Assembly: GCA_016782835.1 (NCBI GenBank) | Contig: JADHXS010000009.1 | Location: forward strand, 1 to 34,187 | Length of the DNA stretch: 34,187 bases | Source: Phycisphaerae bacterium | GTDB taxonomy: Bacteria > Planctomycetota > Phycisphaerae > Sedimentisphaerales > Anaerohalosphaeraceae | Direction of reading: 5' to 3' | Shown here: piece by piece, positions 6,839 through 14,402 of the stretch | How positions within the stretch are numbered: position 1 is the first letter of the stretch | How the letters are laid out: each line of letters opens with the position of its first letter | The notes under the pieces: model-generated | Told to the model about the DNA's origin: nothing | Database searches by the model: none | The model's input: the letters and a program-made list of their open reading frames with translations, nothing else | Translations under genes and position numbers: made by a program

Positions 6839-6865
6839 ATTATAGCGGTTTTCAAAGAGCGTCAA
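6839..6865 (-). promoter_or_regulatory. Near-consensus sigma-70 promoter of the micro-ORF unit
   Basis: TTGACG (6865-6860) and TATAAT (6844-6839) are separated by 15 nt on the minus strand. The -10 is a perfect consensus and the spacer is slightly short. Its predicted start site is about 45 nt from the ATG at 6788. Confidence 0.6.
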
Positions 6866-7179
6866 AAAGAGTCGTCGTTTATGATGTCGGTGGTCCTCTG
6901 GCTCCTTCAACGGCCAATGTCATTTCTGATTTGTGTTTAAAAGCAGTCATCTGTTTTCGCCCCCGGATTATTGCTCTTGTTTACTTTTCTTTCTCGTTCA
7001 ATGACAAGCGTTAGTATACTTCATTGCAAGAACAATTTCAAGGGAACATTAAGGATATATGAATAAAAGTGAAGGCCGAAGTGTAAATATGCGATTAGAT
7101 GCGATATTAACGCGAATTATAGGCCTTTTAGGTTGTTTTTTTTCTTTACATCCGTTATTTTTTTTGTCCCTTGCTTCAA
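6866..7179. other. Gene-free stretch before the thioesterase gene
   Basis: The plus-strand ORF in the track (6751-7014) crosses the promoter and has no family-like sequence, so I reject it. The stretch is A+T-rich with T-runs near 7136-7165. I see no clear terminator for the thioesterase gene and no RNA gene. Confidence 0.5.
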
Positions 7180-7641
7180 CTATTCGGACGGATACATGAA
7201 TTTCGGCATGCGGCGGGGTTTGCCCTGTCGGTCTACACAAGCCAGGATGCTGCTGCCTTCGGCCAGAATAACGCCGGTCTGGGCACGTTTCAGGATGTAG
7301 GTATGTTCAACGCGGGCATTGGTCACTCGCGTGCAGATAGTCGTCAATTCCAGTTGTTCGTCGTAAAAACAGGGCCTGCGATACTTGGCGGTCAATTCCG
7401 AAACAACAAAGAATATACCGGTTTTTTCGAGCTGGCTGTAGGCCAGACCATTGACGCGCAGCAGTTCGGTGCGGCCCATCTCGAACCAGATTGAGTAAAC
7501 CGTATGATGCACCACACCCGCCTGATCCGTCTCGCAATATCGCGGGACGATTGTAATGGTATGCTCTTTTATCGTCGTGCAATCAGGAAAATCGATTGCC
7601 GGTTCATGGTCGTAATCGGTACTTCTGGGTTCTACGCGCAT
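7180..7641 (-). CDS. Acyl-CoA thioesterase of the YbgC/FadM hotdog family
   Basis: The 153-residue product carries the 4HBT signature RYCETDQAGVVHHTVYSIWFE, with the catalytic Asp at 39 and the His pair at 45-46, followed by MGRTELLRVNGL. This is the active-site stretch of YbgC/FadM-type thioesterases, which hydrolyse short- or long-chain acyl-CoA esters in the cytoplasm. Residues ~25-150 form one hotdog domain; the first 25 are extra and acidic. The substrate cannot be told from the sequence. AAGGA lies before the ATG. It is divergent from prmC, with about 140 bp between them. No tol-pal genes, the frequent neighbours of ybgC, are seen. Confidence 0.9.
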   Translation of the reverse strand: MRVEPRSTDYDHEPAIDFPDCTTIKEHTITIVPRYCETDQAGVVHHTVYSIWFEMGRTELLRVNGLAYSQLEKTGIFFVVSELTAKYRRPCFYDEQLELTTICTRVTNARVEHTYILKRAQTGVILAEGSSILACVDRQGKPRRMPKFMYPSE

Positions 7642-7728
7642 ATTTTCAGTCCTTAGTTTTAGTCTTCGTTCTTTCGCTTATCGAATACTACCGCAAACCG
7701 CGTCTTTTTTCAACCTGGGGGAAAAAAG

Positions 7729-7756
7729 TTGTTTCCGCACGGCTGATGTCTATAAT
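7729..7756 (+). promoter_or_regulatory. Candidate sigma-70 promoter of prmC
   Basis: TTGTTT (7729-7734) and a perfect TATAAT (7751-7756) are 16 nt apart, 23 nt before the prmC ATG. The resulting leader would be short but contains AAGGAAGGA. Confidence 0.55.
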
Positions 7757-7779
7757 AAACCCATAAGGAAGGACTTCGC

Positions 7780-8661
7780 ATGGCATTGGAAATCTGGACA
7801 ATCAAAAAACTGCTGGAGTGGATTAGCGAATACTTTGAGACCAACGGGGTGGATTCGCCGCGGCTCAGCGCCGAGCTTTTGCTGTGCCATATACTCAAGC
7901 TGGAGCGCATCCAGCTTTATACGCTGTATGACCGCGTGGTGCAGGCCGACCAGCTTACGGCGTTGCGGGCGCTGGTCAAACGCGGCGCCGAGCATGAACC
8001 GATTGCCTATCTGGTCGGGCGGTGCGAGTTTTATTCATTACCGTTGAAGATTACGCCAGACTGTTTGATTCCCCGTCCCGAAACCGAGCATCTGGTCGAG
8101 CGATCCGTTGACTTTCTGCGAAATCGTCCTTCGCCACAGTACGTACTGGACTTGTGTACAGGGTCGGGATGCATTGCCGCGGCGATTGCCAAAAACGTCA
8201 AGGATGTGCGGATCGTCGCTACGGATATTTGCGACAATGCGCTGAAGGTCGCGGCCGAAAATATCCACCGGCATAAACTGGAGGACAAGGTCACGCTGCT
8301 TTGCGGGGATTTGTTTGATGCCATCATCGAGGGACTGGACCAAACGCGGTTTGACCTGATTGTGTCCAATCCGCCGTATGTCAGCGATTTGGAATACGAA
8401 AAACTCGACCACAATGTGAAAAAATACGAGCCAAAACTGGCATTATACGCCGGCATTGACGGGCTGGACATTTACAAACGCATTATGGAAAAAGTGGACC
8501 AGTTTTTAAAACCGGACGGGGCGTTGATGATGGAGATTGGCTACGCTCAAGGCCCGGCCATTCAGCAAATGCTCGAACAATCCGGCATCTTCAAAGAAAT
8601 AAATATCGAAAAAGATTTTGCCAACAACGACCGCATCGCCATCGCTAAAAAGTTATTATAG
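7780..8661 (+). CDS. prmC: Peptide chain release factor N5-glutamine methyltransferase
   Basis: PrmC (HemK) methylates the Gln of the GGQ motif of RF1 and RF2 using SAM. The 293 residues match the family length. The N-terminal helical domain (about 1-90) has LLEWISEYFE and a DSPRLSAELLLCH block. The Rossmann methyltransferase domain follows, with the SAM site VLDLCTGSGCIAAAIA and the catalytic NPPY in VSNPPYVSDLEYE. RPETEHLVE lies between them. AAGGAAGGA precedes the ATG. In many genomes prmC follows prfA; here it stands alone with its own promoter candidate. Confidence 0.96.
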   Translation: MALEIWTIKKLLEWISEYFETNGVDSPRLSAELLLCHILKLERIQLYTLYDRVVQADQLTALRALVKRGAEHEPIAYLVGRCEFYSLPLKITPDCLIPRPETEHLVERSVDFLRNRPSPQYVLDLCTGSGCIAAAIAKNVKDVRIVATDICDNALKVAAENIHRHKLEDKVTLLCGDLFDAIIEGLDQTRFDLIVSNPPYVSDLEYEKLDHNVKKYEPKLALYAGIDGLDIYKRIMEKVDQFLKPDGALMMEIGYAQGPAIQQMLEQSGIFKEINIEKDFANNDRIAIAKKLL

Positions 8662-8712
8662 TTAATGGATTACACAGATTTTTATATTCTAAATGTTTTG
8701 GTTATTTTTTCA

Positions 8713-9510
8713 TTACGGTGGAAGGTCTGTGTCTGGCGATTTATACCGCCAAGGGATATTGTCGCGGTTTTTGTACACGGATTCATCTTTGGGAAGCGAG
8801 TGTAGGCCCCCAACACCCCAGCCGATGCTGATTTTCATTTGCGACAAGGGCTGATTGGCCCACATCGAGGCTTCGCAGAGGAATTGGATATAGCCGATGA
8901 AGGGGATGTGCTTTTTGAAGAAATCTGGTTCTTTCGTCAACATCCATTTAACCATTGCTTCTTCATCTGATTGCCACGGGACATCCATTTTCAAGTATTG
9001 AGAAAAATAGTCGTTGTATTTCTGTCGTTCTTTATGAGGGACTTGGAGCTGGATATAGAATTGATGTATGCCTGCTTTTTTTCTTGCTTGCCAGTCCGGA
9101 TGTTTGTCCTGCAGGGCATGCCATGAAGACCAGTTTTTTAAGTCCGGTGAGTAACGGACATAAACCGAATAAAATGACGGATGTAACGTGCCCCCACTGA
9201 ATTTAGTTTCTTCTCCAAGGGGTGTTAATTCAACACCCAAAGTGGCGCCATAAGTCGGCCGCCACGAAAGACCGATGGCATAAGGTTTTGTCAGTAATCC
9301 AAAATCAACGGACGTGGCATTGCTCGGATTCGGAAAAACAAGACCTTCATCAGTCTGTTGGACTTTTTTCTGTGGCGTCCAGGTAACGGTATGTTCTCGA
9401 ATGGCGTTCGGGTCCGTAAAATCAACCGTGAATTCATCACTGATGATAATGACCCCTTGTGCAGAAAAGATTATTACCAGCACAAAGACAAATAGCATGC
9501 GACTTTTCAT
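8713..9510 (-). CDS. Exported protein of unknown function
   Basis: The 265-residue product opens with a signal peptide (MKSRMLFVFVLVIIFSAQG). The mature part has many aromatic residues and reads as a beta-rich domain (residues ~25-130: FTVDFTDPNAIREHTVTW, LSWRPTYGATLGVELTPLG, YVRYSPDLKNWSSW) followed by a helical segment. The YVRYSPDLKNWSSWH stretch resembles sugar-binding or sialidase-like beta-strand repeats, but I would not assign a function. GAAGGAAG precedes the ATG. It converges with prmC, 51 bp apart. Confidence 0.75.
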   Translation of the reverse strand: MKSRMLFVFVLVIIFSAQGVIIISDEFTVDFTDPNAIREHTVTWTPQKKVQQTDEGLVFPNPSNATSVDFGLLTKPYAIGLSWRPTYGATLGVELTPLGEETKFSGGTLHPSFYSVYVRYSPDLKNWSSWHALQDKHPDWQARKKAGIHQFYIQLQVPHKERQKYNDYFSQYLKMDVPWQSDEEAMVKWMLTKEPDFFKKHIPFIGYIQFLCEASMWANQPLSQMKISIGWGVGGLHSLPKDESVYKNRDNIPWRYKSPDTDLPP

Positions 9511-9592
9511 AACAGGCTTCCTTCAGAAAAAGTAGTCTGTGGTTATCGTATCAGGGAGCCAACGATATAAACAAGTAAAAAGTTTGTAACAT

Positions 9593-9790
9593 TTACGGGG
9601 CCTGTACGGAGTCAGAGGACGCCGGACTATCTTGCTGTTCGAGCTTTTTTTGGATGGCTTCGACGGTGCTGCGGATTTTGACCAGGTAGATAGCCACAAA
9701 GACCGCGAAGGCTATCGGCAAAATATAGGCGAAACATCCGACAAACACAATAACGAGCCATTCCATTGCACCGGGGATTGTAGTACACAT
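9593..9790 (-). CDS. Small membrane protein with a C-terminal helical tail
   Basis: I place the start at the ATG at 9790 (ORF track: 9805) because AAAGGAA lies at proper spacing before it. The product of 65 residues has a long hydrophobic region (about 10-42: WLVIVFVGCFAYILPIAFAV...), one or two membrane passes, then a charged helix (KIRSTVEAIQKKLEQQ) and a disordered end. It is not recognised. A REP-like element follows upstream (9811-9890). Confidence 0.6.
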   Translation of the reverse strand: MCTTIPGAMEWLVIVFVGCFAYILPIAFAVFVAIYLVKIRSTVEAIQKKLEQQDSPASSDSVQAP

Positions 9791-9810
9791 AATTATTCCT
9801 TTCATTCTTT

Positions 9811-9890
9811 CGCCCCTTCGGGGCTTGTTTTTATTTTTCCTGATACCGGAGGCTGACGCCTCCGGCTACTATCTTTCATCCCTTCGGGAT
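9811..9890 (-). repeat. REP-like element, family 1, copy 2 (inverted, variant)
   Basis: Read on the minus strand it has ATCCCgaaGGGAT (9890-9878), CCGGAGGCgtcaGCCTCCGG (9865-9846) and GCCCCgaaGGGGC (9823-9811). This is the same order as copies at 155-246 and 20665-20762, with a compensated change in the middle stem. It begins directly at the tatD stop codon (TAA shares its last base with the repeat). Confidence 0.8.
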
Positions 9891-10669
9891 TATAGACGCT
9901 CCAAGCCGAAAAATGTTTCACTTGTTTTTGTGATTTTTTGGGCGAAGTCTTCTAAGGAGATTCCATGAACATCGGCCAGGCATTGGGCGGTGTGGACGAG
10001 CAGGGCCGGTTCGTTGGGACGGATGTTGCGTACCGGATGCGGCGAGATATAGGGACAGTCGGTTTCGAGCATCAGCCGTTCCAGGGGAATCATTTTGGCG
10101 ACTTCGCGGAGGTATTCACTGCGGTTAAACGTCACCGTTCCAGTGAAGGAAATGTAAAAGTCATTCTCCAATACACGGGCGGTTTGCTCAGCGTCGCCGC
10201 CGTAGCAGTGAATGACCACATTCTTGAGTTTGCCCGCATAGTCGTCAAGAATAGCCATTGTTTCATCGAATGCTTCGCGGGTATGGATAATCACCGGCTT
10301 TTGCAGGTCGGCGGCGATGTCCAGATGCGCCCGAAAGATGCGTTGTTGATTGGCTTTCGTCGAGTACATGTAGTGGTAGTCCAGGCCGCACTCTCCGATG
10401 GCAACCATTTTGGCGTGATGAAGCTGCCTGGCCAACAATTCCATATCCGCATCGGTAACATCGTCAGCATCGTGCGGATGATAGCCCAAAGCGCCAACCA
10501 TATTTTCCTGCTCGCTGACAAGATGCAGCACTTTTTCATTGTCCGCTGGATTGGTCCCCACCGTAACCCATCGCGTTACGCCCGCTTCGATGCTGCGGGT
10601 TAATACTTCGTCGAGTTGGCTCGCCAATTCGTCAAAGGTTAAATGGGCATGAGTATCAATTAAATTCAT
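9890..10669 (-). CDS. tatD: TatD-family metal-dependent nuclease/hydrolase
   Basis: The product is a TIM-barrel amidohydrolase with the family's metal ligands: IDTHAHL at the N-terminus (His7, His9), IGECGLDYH in the middle, VIIHTR, and LMLETDCPYISP. TatD-type proteins are Mg-dependent DNases. I start at ATG 10669 (MNLIDTHAHL) because family members start close to this motif; the track's 10681 is a TTG and an ATG at 10678 is also possible. No good ribosome site is seen. It is the last gene of the psd-pssA-hemW-tatD run. Its stop codon abuts a REP-like repeat. Confidence 0.92.
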   Translation of the reverse strand: MNLIDTHAHLTFDELASQLDEVLTRSIEAGVTRWVTVGTNPADNEKVLHLVSEQENMVGALGYHPHDADDVTDADMELLARQLHHAKMVAIGECGLDYHYMYSTKANQQRIFRAHLDIAADLQKPVIIHTREAFDETMAILDDYAGKLKNVVIHCYGGDAEQTARVLENDFYISFTGTVTFNRSEYLREVAKMIPLERLMLETDCPYISPHPVRNIRPNEPALLVHTAQCLADVHGISLEDFAQKITKTSETFFGLERL

Positions 10670-10739
10670 ATCAAACATCAAATATCAAAATTAAGGATTC
10701 AATCTGCGATTGAAGCTATTTTATTTTTTCGCTTTTATT

Positions 10740-11873
10740 TTACAGGACAAAGTCCTGTGCGACGGCATCAGCAAATGACAAGCCGACATCGGACAGGCAG
10801 ATGTGCGACTCGGAACACTGCAAAAAACCGACTTGCCAATTTTTTTCAATCGCATCGGGAAACAATGCTTCCACATCAAAACCGGTTTGATGCCTATATT
10901 CCGCAATGTCGATGCCTTCGGGCAGTCTAAGATTCAACACGGCCGTTTCTGAGGCAATCTGTTCGGGGGTGGGTGTCTGGACTTCAATATGCGCGAATTG
11001 GCCGTTTTCAATCGCTTCGATATAAACATCGATATCGTGAACATTCATGGTTCGCCGGTTACGGTACCAGCTTGCCGCAGCGGGACCGATTCCAACAACG
11101 GGGCGGTTTTTCCAGTAGTGCATATTATGGCAACATTCAAAGCCGGGGCGGCCAAAATTGGAAATTTCATAATGCCTAAACCCATCGGATGGAAGCTGGA
11201 TACGGGCCAGTTCATACATGGTGCGTTCAACGACTTCGTCGATCATCGTCAGGTCCCCCTGTTGGGCCGCTCGTTCGAAAGGCGTATCCCTTTCGAGCGT
11301 CAGGCTGTAGGCGGAAATGTGCTGAACGCCAAGCTGCATCGCTTTGTCCAGCGTGTTTTGCCAGACAATCAGCTTTGAACGAGGCAATCCGAAAATCAAA
11401 TCCAATCCGATATTCTCAATCCCCGCACTTTGAGCGGCCTTTACCGCCTCGGTGATTTGTCCGGGACCATGAAGACGCCCAAGGATTTTTAATTCGTCCG
11501 CATCGAAAGATTGTGCCCCGATGGAAAGGCGGTTGACCCCGGCAGCCAAAAGCTGTTCGAAAAGCGACCGGTTCACCTGGGCGGGATTGCATTCAACGGT
11601 AAACTCCTCGACATCACCAAAACGATTTTTTAAAAAAACAATCAGCCCGATCAATATCTCCGGCGGCAAACAGGTGGGTGAGCCGCCGCCGATATAAATC
11701 GTCTCGACCGGCTCGGTGATTTCATACAGGTCGATCTCTTCCAGCAATGCACCCACAAGTCTGTTCGGCGATTGACCGGCCATCGGCACGGAATAAAAGG
11801 CACAATATGGGCATTTCCGCTGACAGAACGGAATGTGAACATAAAGGCCGATACCGGTTAATAGATGTATCAT
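10740..11873 (-). CDS. hemW: HemW-like radical SAM heme chaperone (HemN family)
   Basis: The product has the radical SAM cluster motif CQRKCPYC (Cys17, Cys21, Cys24) after YVHIPF, then YIGGGSPTCLPP, EFTVECNP and NRLSIGAQSF, all hallmarks of the HemN/HemW group. At 377 residues without the N-terminal extension of HemN, it fits HemW, formerly called oxygen-independent coproporphyrinogen III oxidase-like, which binds and passes on heme. The C-terminal HemN domain is present (NLRLPEGIDIAEY). The ATG lies 1 nt after the pssA stop, so the genes are co-translated. Confidence 0.92.
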   Translation of the reverse strand: MIHLLTGIGLYVHIPFCQRKCPYCAFYSVPMAGQSPNRLVGALLEEIDLYEITEPVETIYIGGGSPTCLPPEILIGLIVFLKNRFGDVEEFTVECNPAQVNRSLFEQLLAAGVNRLSIGAQSFDADELKILGRLHGPGQITEAVKAAQSAGIENIGLDLIFGLPRSKLIVWQNTLDKAMQLGVQHISAYSLTLERDTPFERAAQQGDLTMIDEVVERTMYELARIQLPSDGFRHYEISNFGRPGFECCHNMHYWKNRPVVGIGPAAASWYRNRRTMNVHDIDVYIEAIENGQFAHIEVQTPTPEQIASETAVLNLRLPEGIDIAEYRHQTGFDVEALFPDAIEKNWQVGFLQCSESHICLSDVGLSFADAVAQDFVL

Positions 11874-11874
11874 T

Positions 11875-12792
11875 TTACTGGTTGGATACGGGCTGTTGGG
11901 AAATTCCGTCTGAGGTTAATTTTCGATGCAACAGTTTTGCGAGAATAATTTTTCGATAAAACCATCGGACAACCCCGCTCATGGCAAATCCGCCGAAGCT
12001 GATGACCAGGGCCAACTGAAGGCGGCAGACGTAAATCATGCCGAAAACAAAACCGGCTCCGTATAGATAGGTAATCGGTTTTTTGCCTCGAAAAATCTGA
12101 TTAAACAGATGCGGATAACGAATTCGGCTAACCATCAGCAACGCACAGCCCAGTGTGACAAAGGGCAGCGAGTATAAAACACTCCACTGGAGTATCCTGA
12201 AAAATGCCGTATCGGCCGCCACATCGGTCAGTACATGCTGATGAAACATCACCAAACTGGCCACAACGCCGGCCGCGGCAGGCGACGGCAACCCGATAAA
12301 ACTCATGTGCGCACTTTCATCTTCTTCATTCTCAACATTGAAGCGGGCCAGGCGGATTAGCGTACAACTCAGATAGGCAATCGCAACGGCCCAGACAAAA
12401 CGTTCGAATAAATCCCCCAGGAAAAGTTCGGCGTCTCCTACAATGGCACGGTGATGGTTCAGCATCAGATTAAGCATCAAAAATGCCGGGGCGGCTCCAA
12501 AGCTCAATGCATCGCACAGCGAATCCAACTGTCCACCGAAACTGGAGGTGGCCTTGCTTATCCGCGCCACCCGACCATCCAGAGCATCGGCGATCATGGC
12601 ATAGAAAATCACATAACCAGCCATTCCGTAATACTGGGGGCCTTTGGCAATCAGCCCGATCGCGGCAAATCCGAAAATGCCGTTAGCCAGTGTAATCATC
12701 GACGGCAGCAGCGCAATTGTCCGCAGGCGGGTCCGCCTGACACGGCCTAATAAACGGCGTGAACGAGTTTTATCCGGGTTGAGGTTAAGCAT
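11875..12792 (-). CDS. pssA: CDP-diacylglycerol-serine O-phosphatidyltransferase
   Basis: The enzyme makes phosphatidylserine from CDP-diacylglycerol and serine in the membrane. The CDP-alcohol phosphatidyltransferase signature DG-x2-AR-x8-G-x3-D-x3-D is complete (DGRVAR...GGQLDSLCD). The remainder is hydrophobic with about six to eight membrane segments, and a basic N-terminal tail of ~25 residues. At 305 residues it is typical for the type II (Bacillus-like) enzyme. It overlaps psd by one base (TAATG), so the enzymes for both steps to phosphatidylethanolamine are co-translated. Confidence 0.95.
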   Translation of the reverse strand: MLNLNPDKTRSRRLLGRVRRTRLRTIALLPSMITLANGIFGFAAIGLIAKGPQYYGMAGYVIFYAMIADALDGRVARISKATSSFGGQLDSLCDALSFGAAPAFLMLNLMLNHHRAIVGDAELFLGDLFERFVWAVAIAYLSCTLIRLARFNVENEEDESAHMSFIGLPSPAAAGVVASLVMFHQHVLTDVAADTAFFRILQWSVLYSLPFVTLGCALLMVSRIRYPHLFNQIFRGKKPITYLYGAGFVFGMIYVCRLQLALVISFGGFAMSGVVRWFYRKIILAKLLHRKLTSDGISQQPVSNQ

Positions 12793-13499
12793 TATTCGTA
12801 TTTCGCCAAGATGGTTAGTCCTGCTTTAACAGCATCGCCTTTTTGGACACAGCATTTAACGTTTTCACGAACAGGAACATACAACTCGGTACAGGAGCCG
12901 AATTTTATCATCCCGAACCGCTGACCTGCTGAAAATTCTTCGCCGGTTTTTGCCTCGCAGACAATCCGTCGGGCAATGGCACCGGAAATCTGACGCACCA
13001 GCAGACGGTCTTTCGGGGCATCCAGACGAAACATTTCAACTTCGTTGGCCTCATTGACCTTGCTGCACTGTGGATTACGGGCATCGAGAAATTGACCGGG
13101 TTTATAGGTAATCTGCCCAATCTTCACCGGACATGGTACACGATTGATATGGACATTAAAAATGTTGAGAAAAATCTCGACTCGCCAAACCGCCCCTTCA
13201 ACGCCTTCGCAATTGTCCAGTTTTTCAACGGCGGCAATCGTCCCATCGGCCGGGGCGAGTAAAAGATTCGCGTCCTGAACAATTTGTCGATCGGGGTCTC
13301 TGAAAAAGGAAAACACCCAAACCAACATGATGAACAAAATCAGTTCGGGCAGCCAGACCAAGAGCGTGCTAAAGGGACAGGCACACACCGGCTGTAAAAA
13401 CCGGTGGGCGATAAAATAATAAACCACCATTATCGCCAATAAACCTGCCGGAAACAATGCCACTTGCGGCCATCCATATTTCGTCAATGGTATTCTCAT
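12792..13499 (-). CDS. psd: Phosphatidylserine decarboxylase proenzyme (short PSD-A type)
   Basis: The enzyme converts phosphatidylserine to phosphatidylethanolamine. The processing site reads IKFGSCTELYVP, with cleavage before Ser202 giving the pyruvoyl group. FGS rather than LGST marks the short PSD-A class. Two membrane segments are at the N-terminus (VALFPAGLLAIMVVYYF and LPELILFIMLVWVFSFF), followed by FFRDPDR and APADGTI. The track's start at 13535 falls inside a TTGCTT-17-TATACT promoter. I therefore use ATG 13499 (235 residues), which lies 7 nt after the -10, so the transcript should be nearly leaderless. Confidence 0.94.
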   Translation of the reverse strand: MRIPLTKYGWPQVALFPAGLLAIMVVYYFIAHRFLQPVCACPFSTLLVWLPELILFIMLVWVFSFFRDPDRQIVQDANLLLAPADGTIAAVEKLDNCEGVEGAVWRVEIFLNIFNVHINRVPCPVKIGQITYKPGQFLDARNPQCSKVNEANEVEMFRLDAPKDRLLVRQISGAIARRIVCEAKTGEEFSAGQRFGMIKFGSCTELYVPVRENVKCCVQKGDAVKAGLTILAKYE

Positions 13500-13506
13500 C
13501 GTCCAT

Positions 13507-13535
13507 AGTATACGGCATGGGCCCATAAAAAGCAA
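13507..13535 (-). promoter_or_regulatory. Promoter of the psd-pssA-hemW-tatD operon, predicted leaderless
   Basis: On the minus strand TTGCTT (13535-13530), a 17-nt spacer and TATACT (13512-13507) form a good sigma-70 promoter. Only 7 nt separate the -10 from the psd ATG at 13499, so transcription would begin at or within a base or two of the start codon and no Shine-Dalgarno can be present. Confidence 0.6.
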
Positions 13536-13712
13536 GGATCAAGATTCCGGCACATATTTGAGGTTTTTTCTATAATTAATTGAAATCAACTTGTGTTATT
13601 CATTTCGAGGGTCGTTTTGCCGATTTTGTGCTATGCATTTTGGCTGGCTGACGGTATGCTGGCAAACAGAAAATAAAGACGAAATTAATCATTTCAAACG
13701 AAAGGAGCCGCG

Positions 13713-14018
13713 ATGGGCTGGGGACGAACGTTTTTGCTGGGGGACATAGGCAATCGGCTGGATATTAAGGATTGCGAACAGGATATCCGTATCCTCAAAG
13801 AATCGCTGATGGAAATGTACCAGGAAGAGCATGAGGTGGATACCGAATTGCGAGCGGTTCAAATGGAAAATAATCAGTTCAAGCTGTATCTGGCAGCGAT
13901 TATACGCCTTCTCACGAGTAAGGGAGTTATTTCCAGAGACGATATTCAAAAGATGGTTGAGATCATTGACGCTGAGGACGGAGCCATGGACGGGAAGGCC
14001 CGTGGAGATGTATTATAA
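13713..14018 (+). CDS. Small coiled-coil protein of unknown function
   Basis: The 101-residue product has a conserved-looking start (MGWGRTFLLGDIGNRLDI), then a strongly helical, charged heptad-like segment (about 20-60: DCEQDIRILKESLMEMYQ...), a hydrophobic stretch and a second helix (SRDDIQKMVEIID). AAAGGAG lies 7 nt before the ATG, so it is very likely translated. No signal peptide or membrane helix is evident. It is alone on the plus strand and divergent from the psd operon. I do not recognise the family. Confidence 0.75.
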   Translation: MGWGRTFLLGDIGNRLDIKDCEQDIRILKESLMEMYQEEHEVDTELRAVQMENNQFKLYLAAIIRLLTSKGVISRDDIQKMVEIIDAEDGAMDGKARGDVL

Positions 14019-14402
14019 TATCACCGCCTTTTTGAATTCGATTTCTACCAATTCTCGTCAGGTTAATATTTTCGGTGTGCATTTATTTTGAGAAAGCGCT
14101 GCCCTCCTTATAAATCACTTCCCTGCTATCAAACATCCGGCTTTTTAAAATGACGCCGGATGCAGCACCTCTGCCGCAATCTAAAAATAGCCCTTTTCAT
14201 CACATTTCGTCTCCTCTGCAATCACTTATATTATAAAGTTGCGCCACAAATGGGTCATATTGATAAAAAATTTAAAAAATCATCAATCCCCACGACCACT
14301 TTTACATCTTACATATTGTAAATTTTAATATTGTAAGCTCGCCAAGGAGGGAGGGTTTTAACGAACATTCGGAATTTTCCATTTATGATTAGTGAGGCAG
14401 CC
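14019..14402. other. Intergenic region before the dockerin-protein gene
   Basis: No gene is seen. It holds a CATCCGGC/GCCGGATG hairpin (14134-14162) without a T-tract and a cluster of TTACA/TGTAA half-sites (14302-14337). A purine-rich AAGGAGGGAGGG (14344-14355) looks like a Shine-Dalgarno but has no start codon at the right distance. Confidence 0.5.
14302..14337. promoter_or_regulatory. Clustered TTACA/TGTAA half-sites, possible operator
   Basis: TTTACA, CTTACA, TTGTAA and TTGTAAG occur within 36 bp. The two inner ones form TTACAtatTGTAA, and ATATTGTAA is repeated directly 16 bp further on. The array lies about 65 bp upstream of the dockerin-protein start and could be a binding site for a dimeric regulator controlling the 14403-17409 genes. 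Confidence 0.35.

Noticed and set aside
6751-7014. 87-residue plus-strand ORF
   Set aside because: It runs antisense through the micro-ORF promoter and has no recognisable sequence or ribosome site.
9810-9890. Intrinsic terminator for tatD
   Set aside because: The hairpins here belong to a REP-like element found in two other places and lack a T-tract right after the stems, although they might still slow transcription.
14344-14355. Shine-Dalgarno-like AAGGAGGGAGGG
   Set aside because: No start codon lies within a usable distance; the next ATGs are 30 nt or more away. Probably chance or part of another signal.
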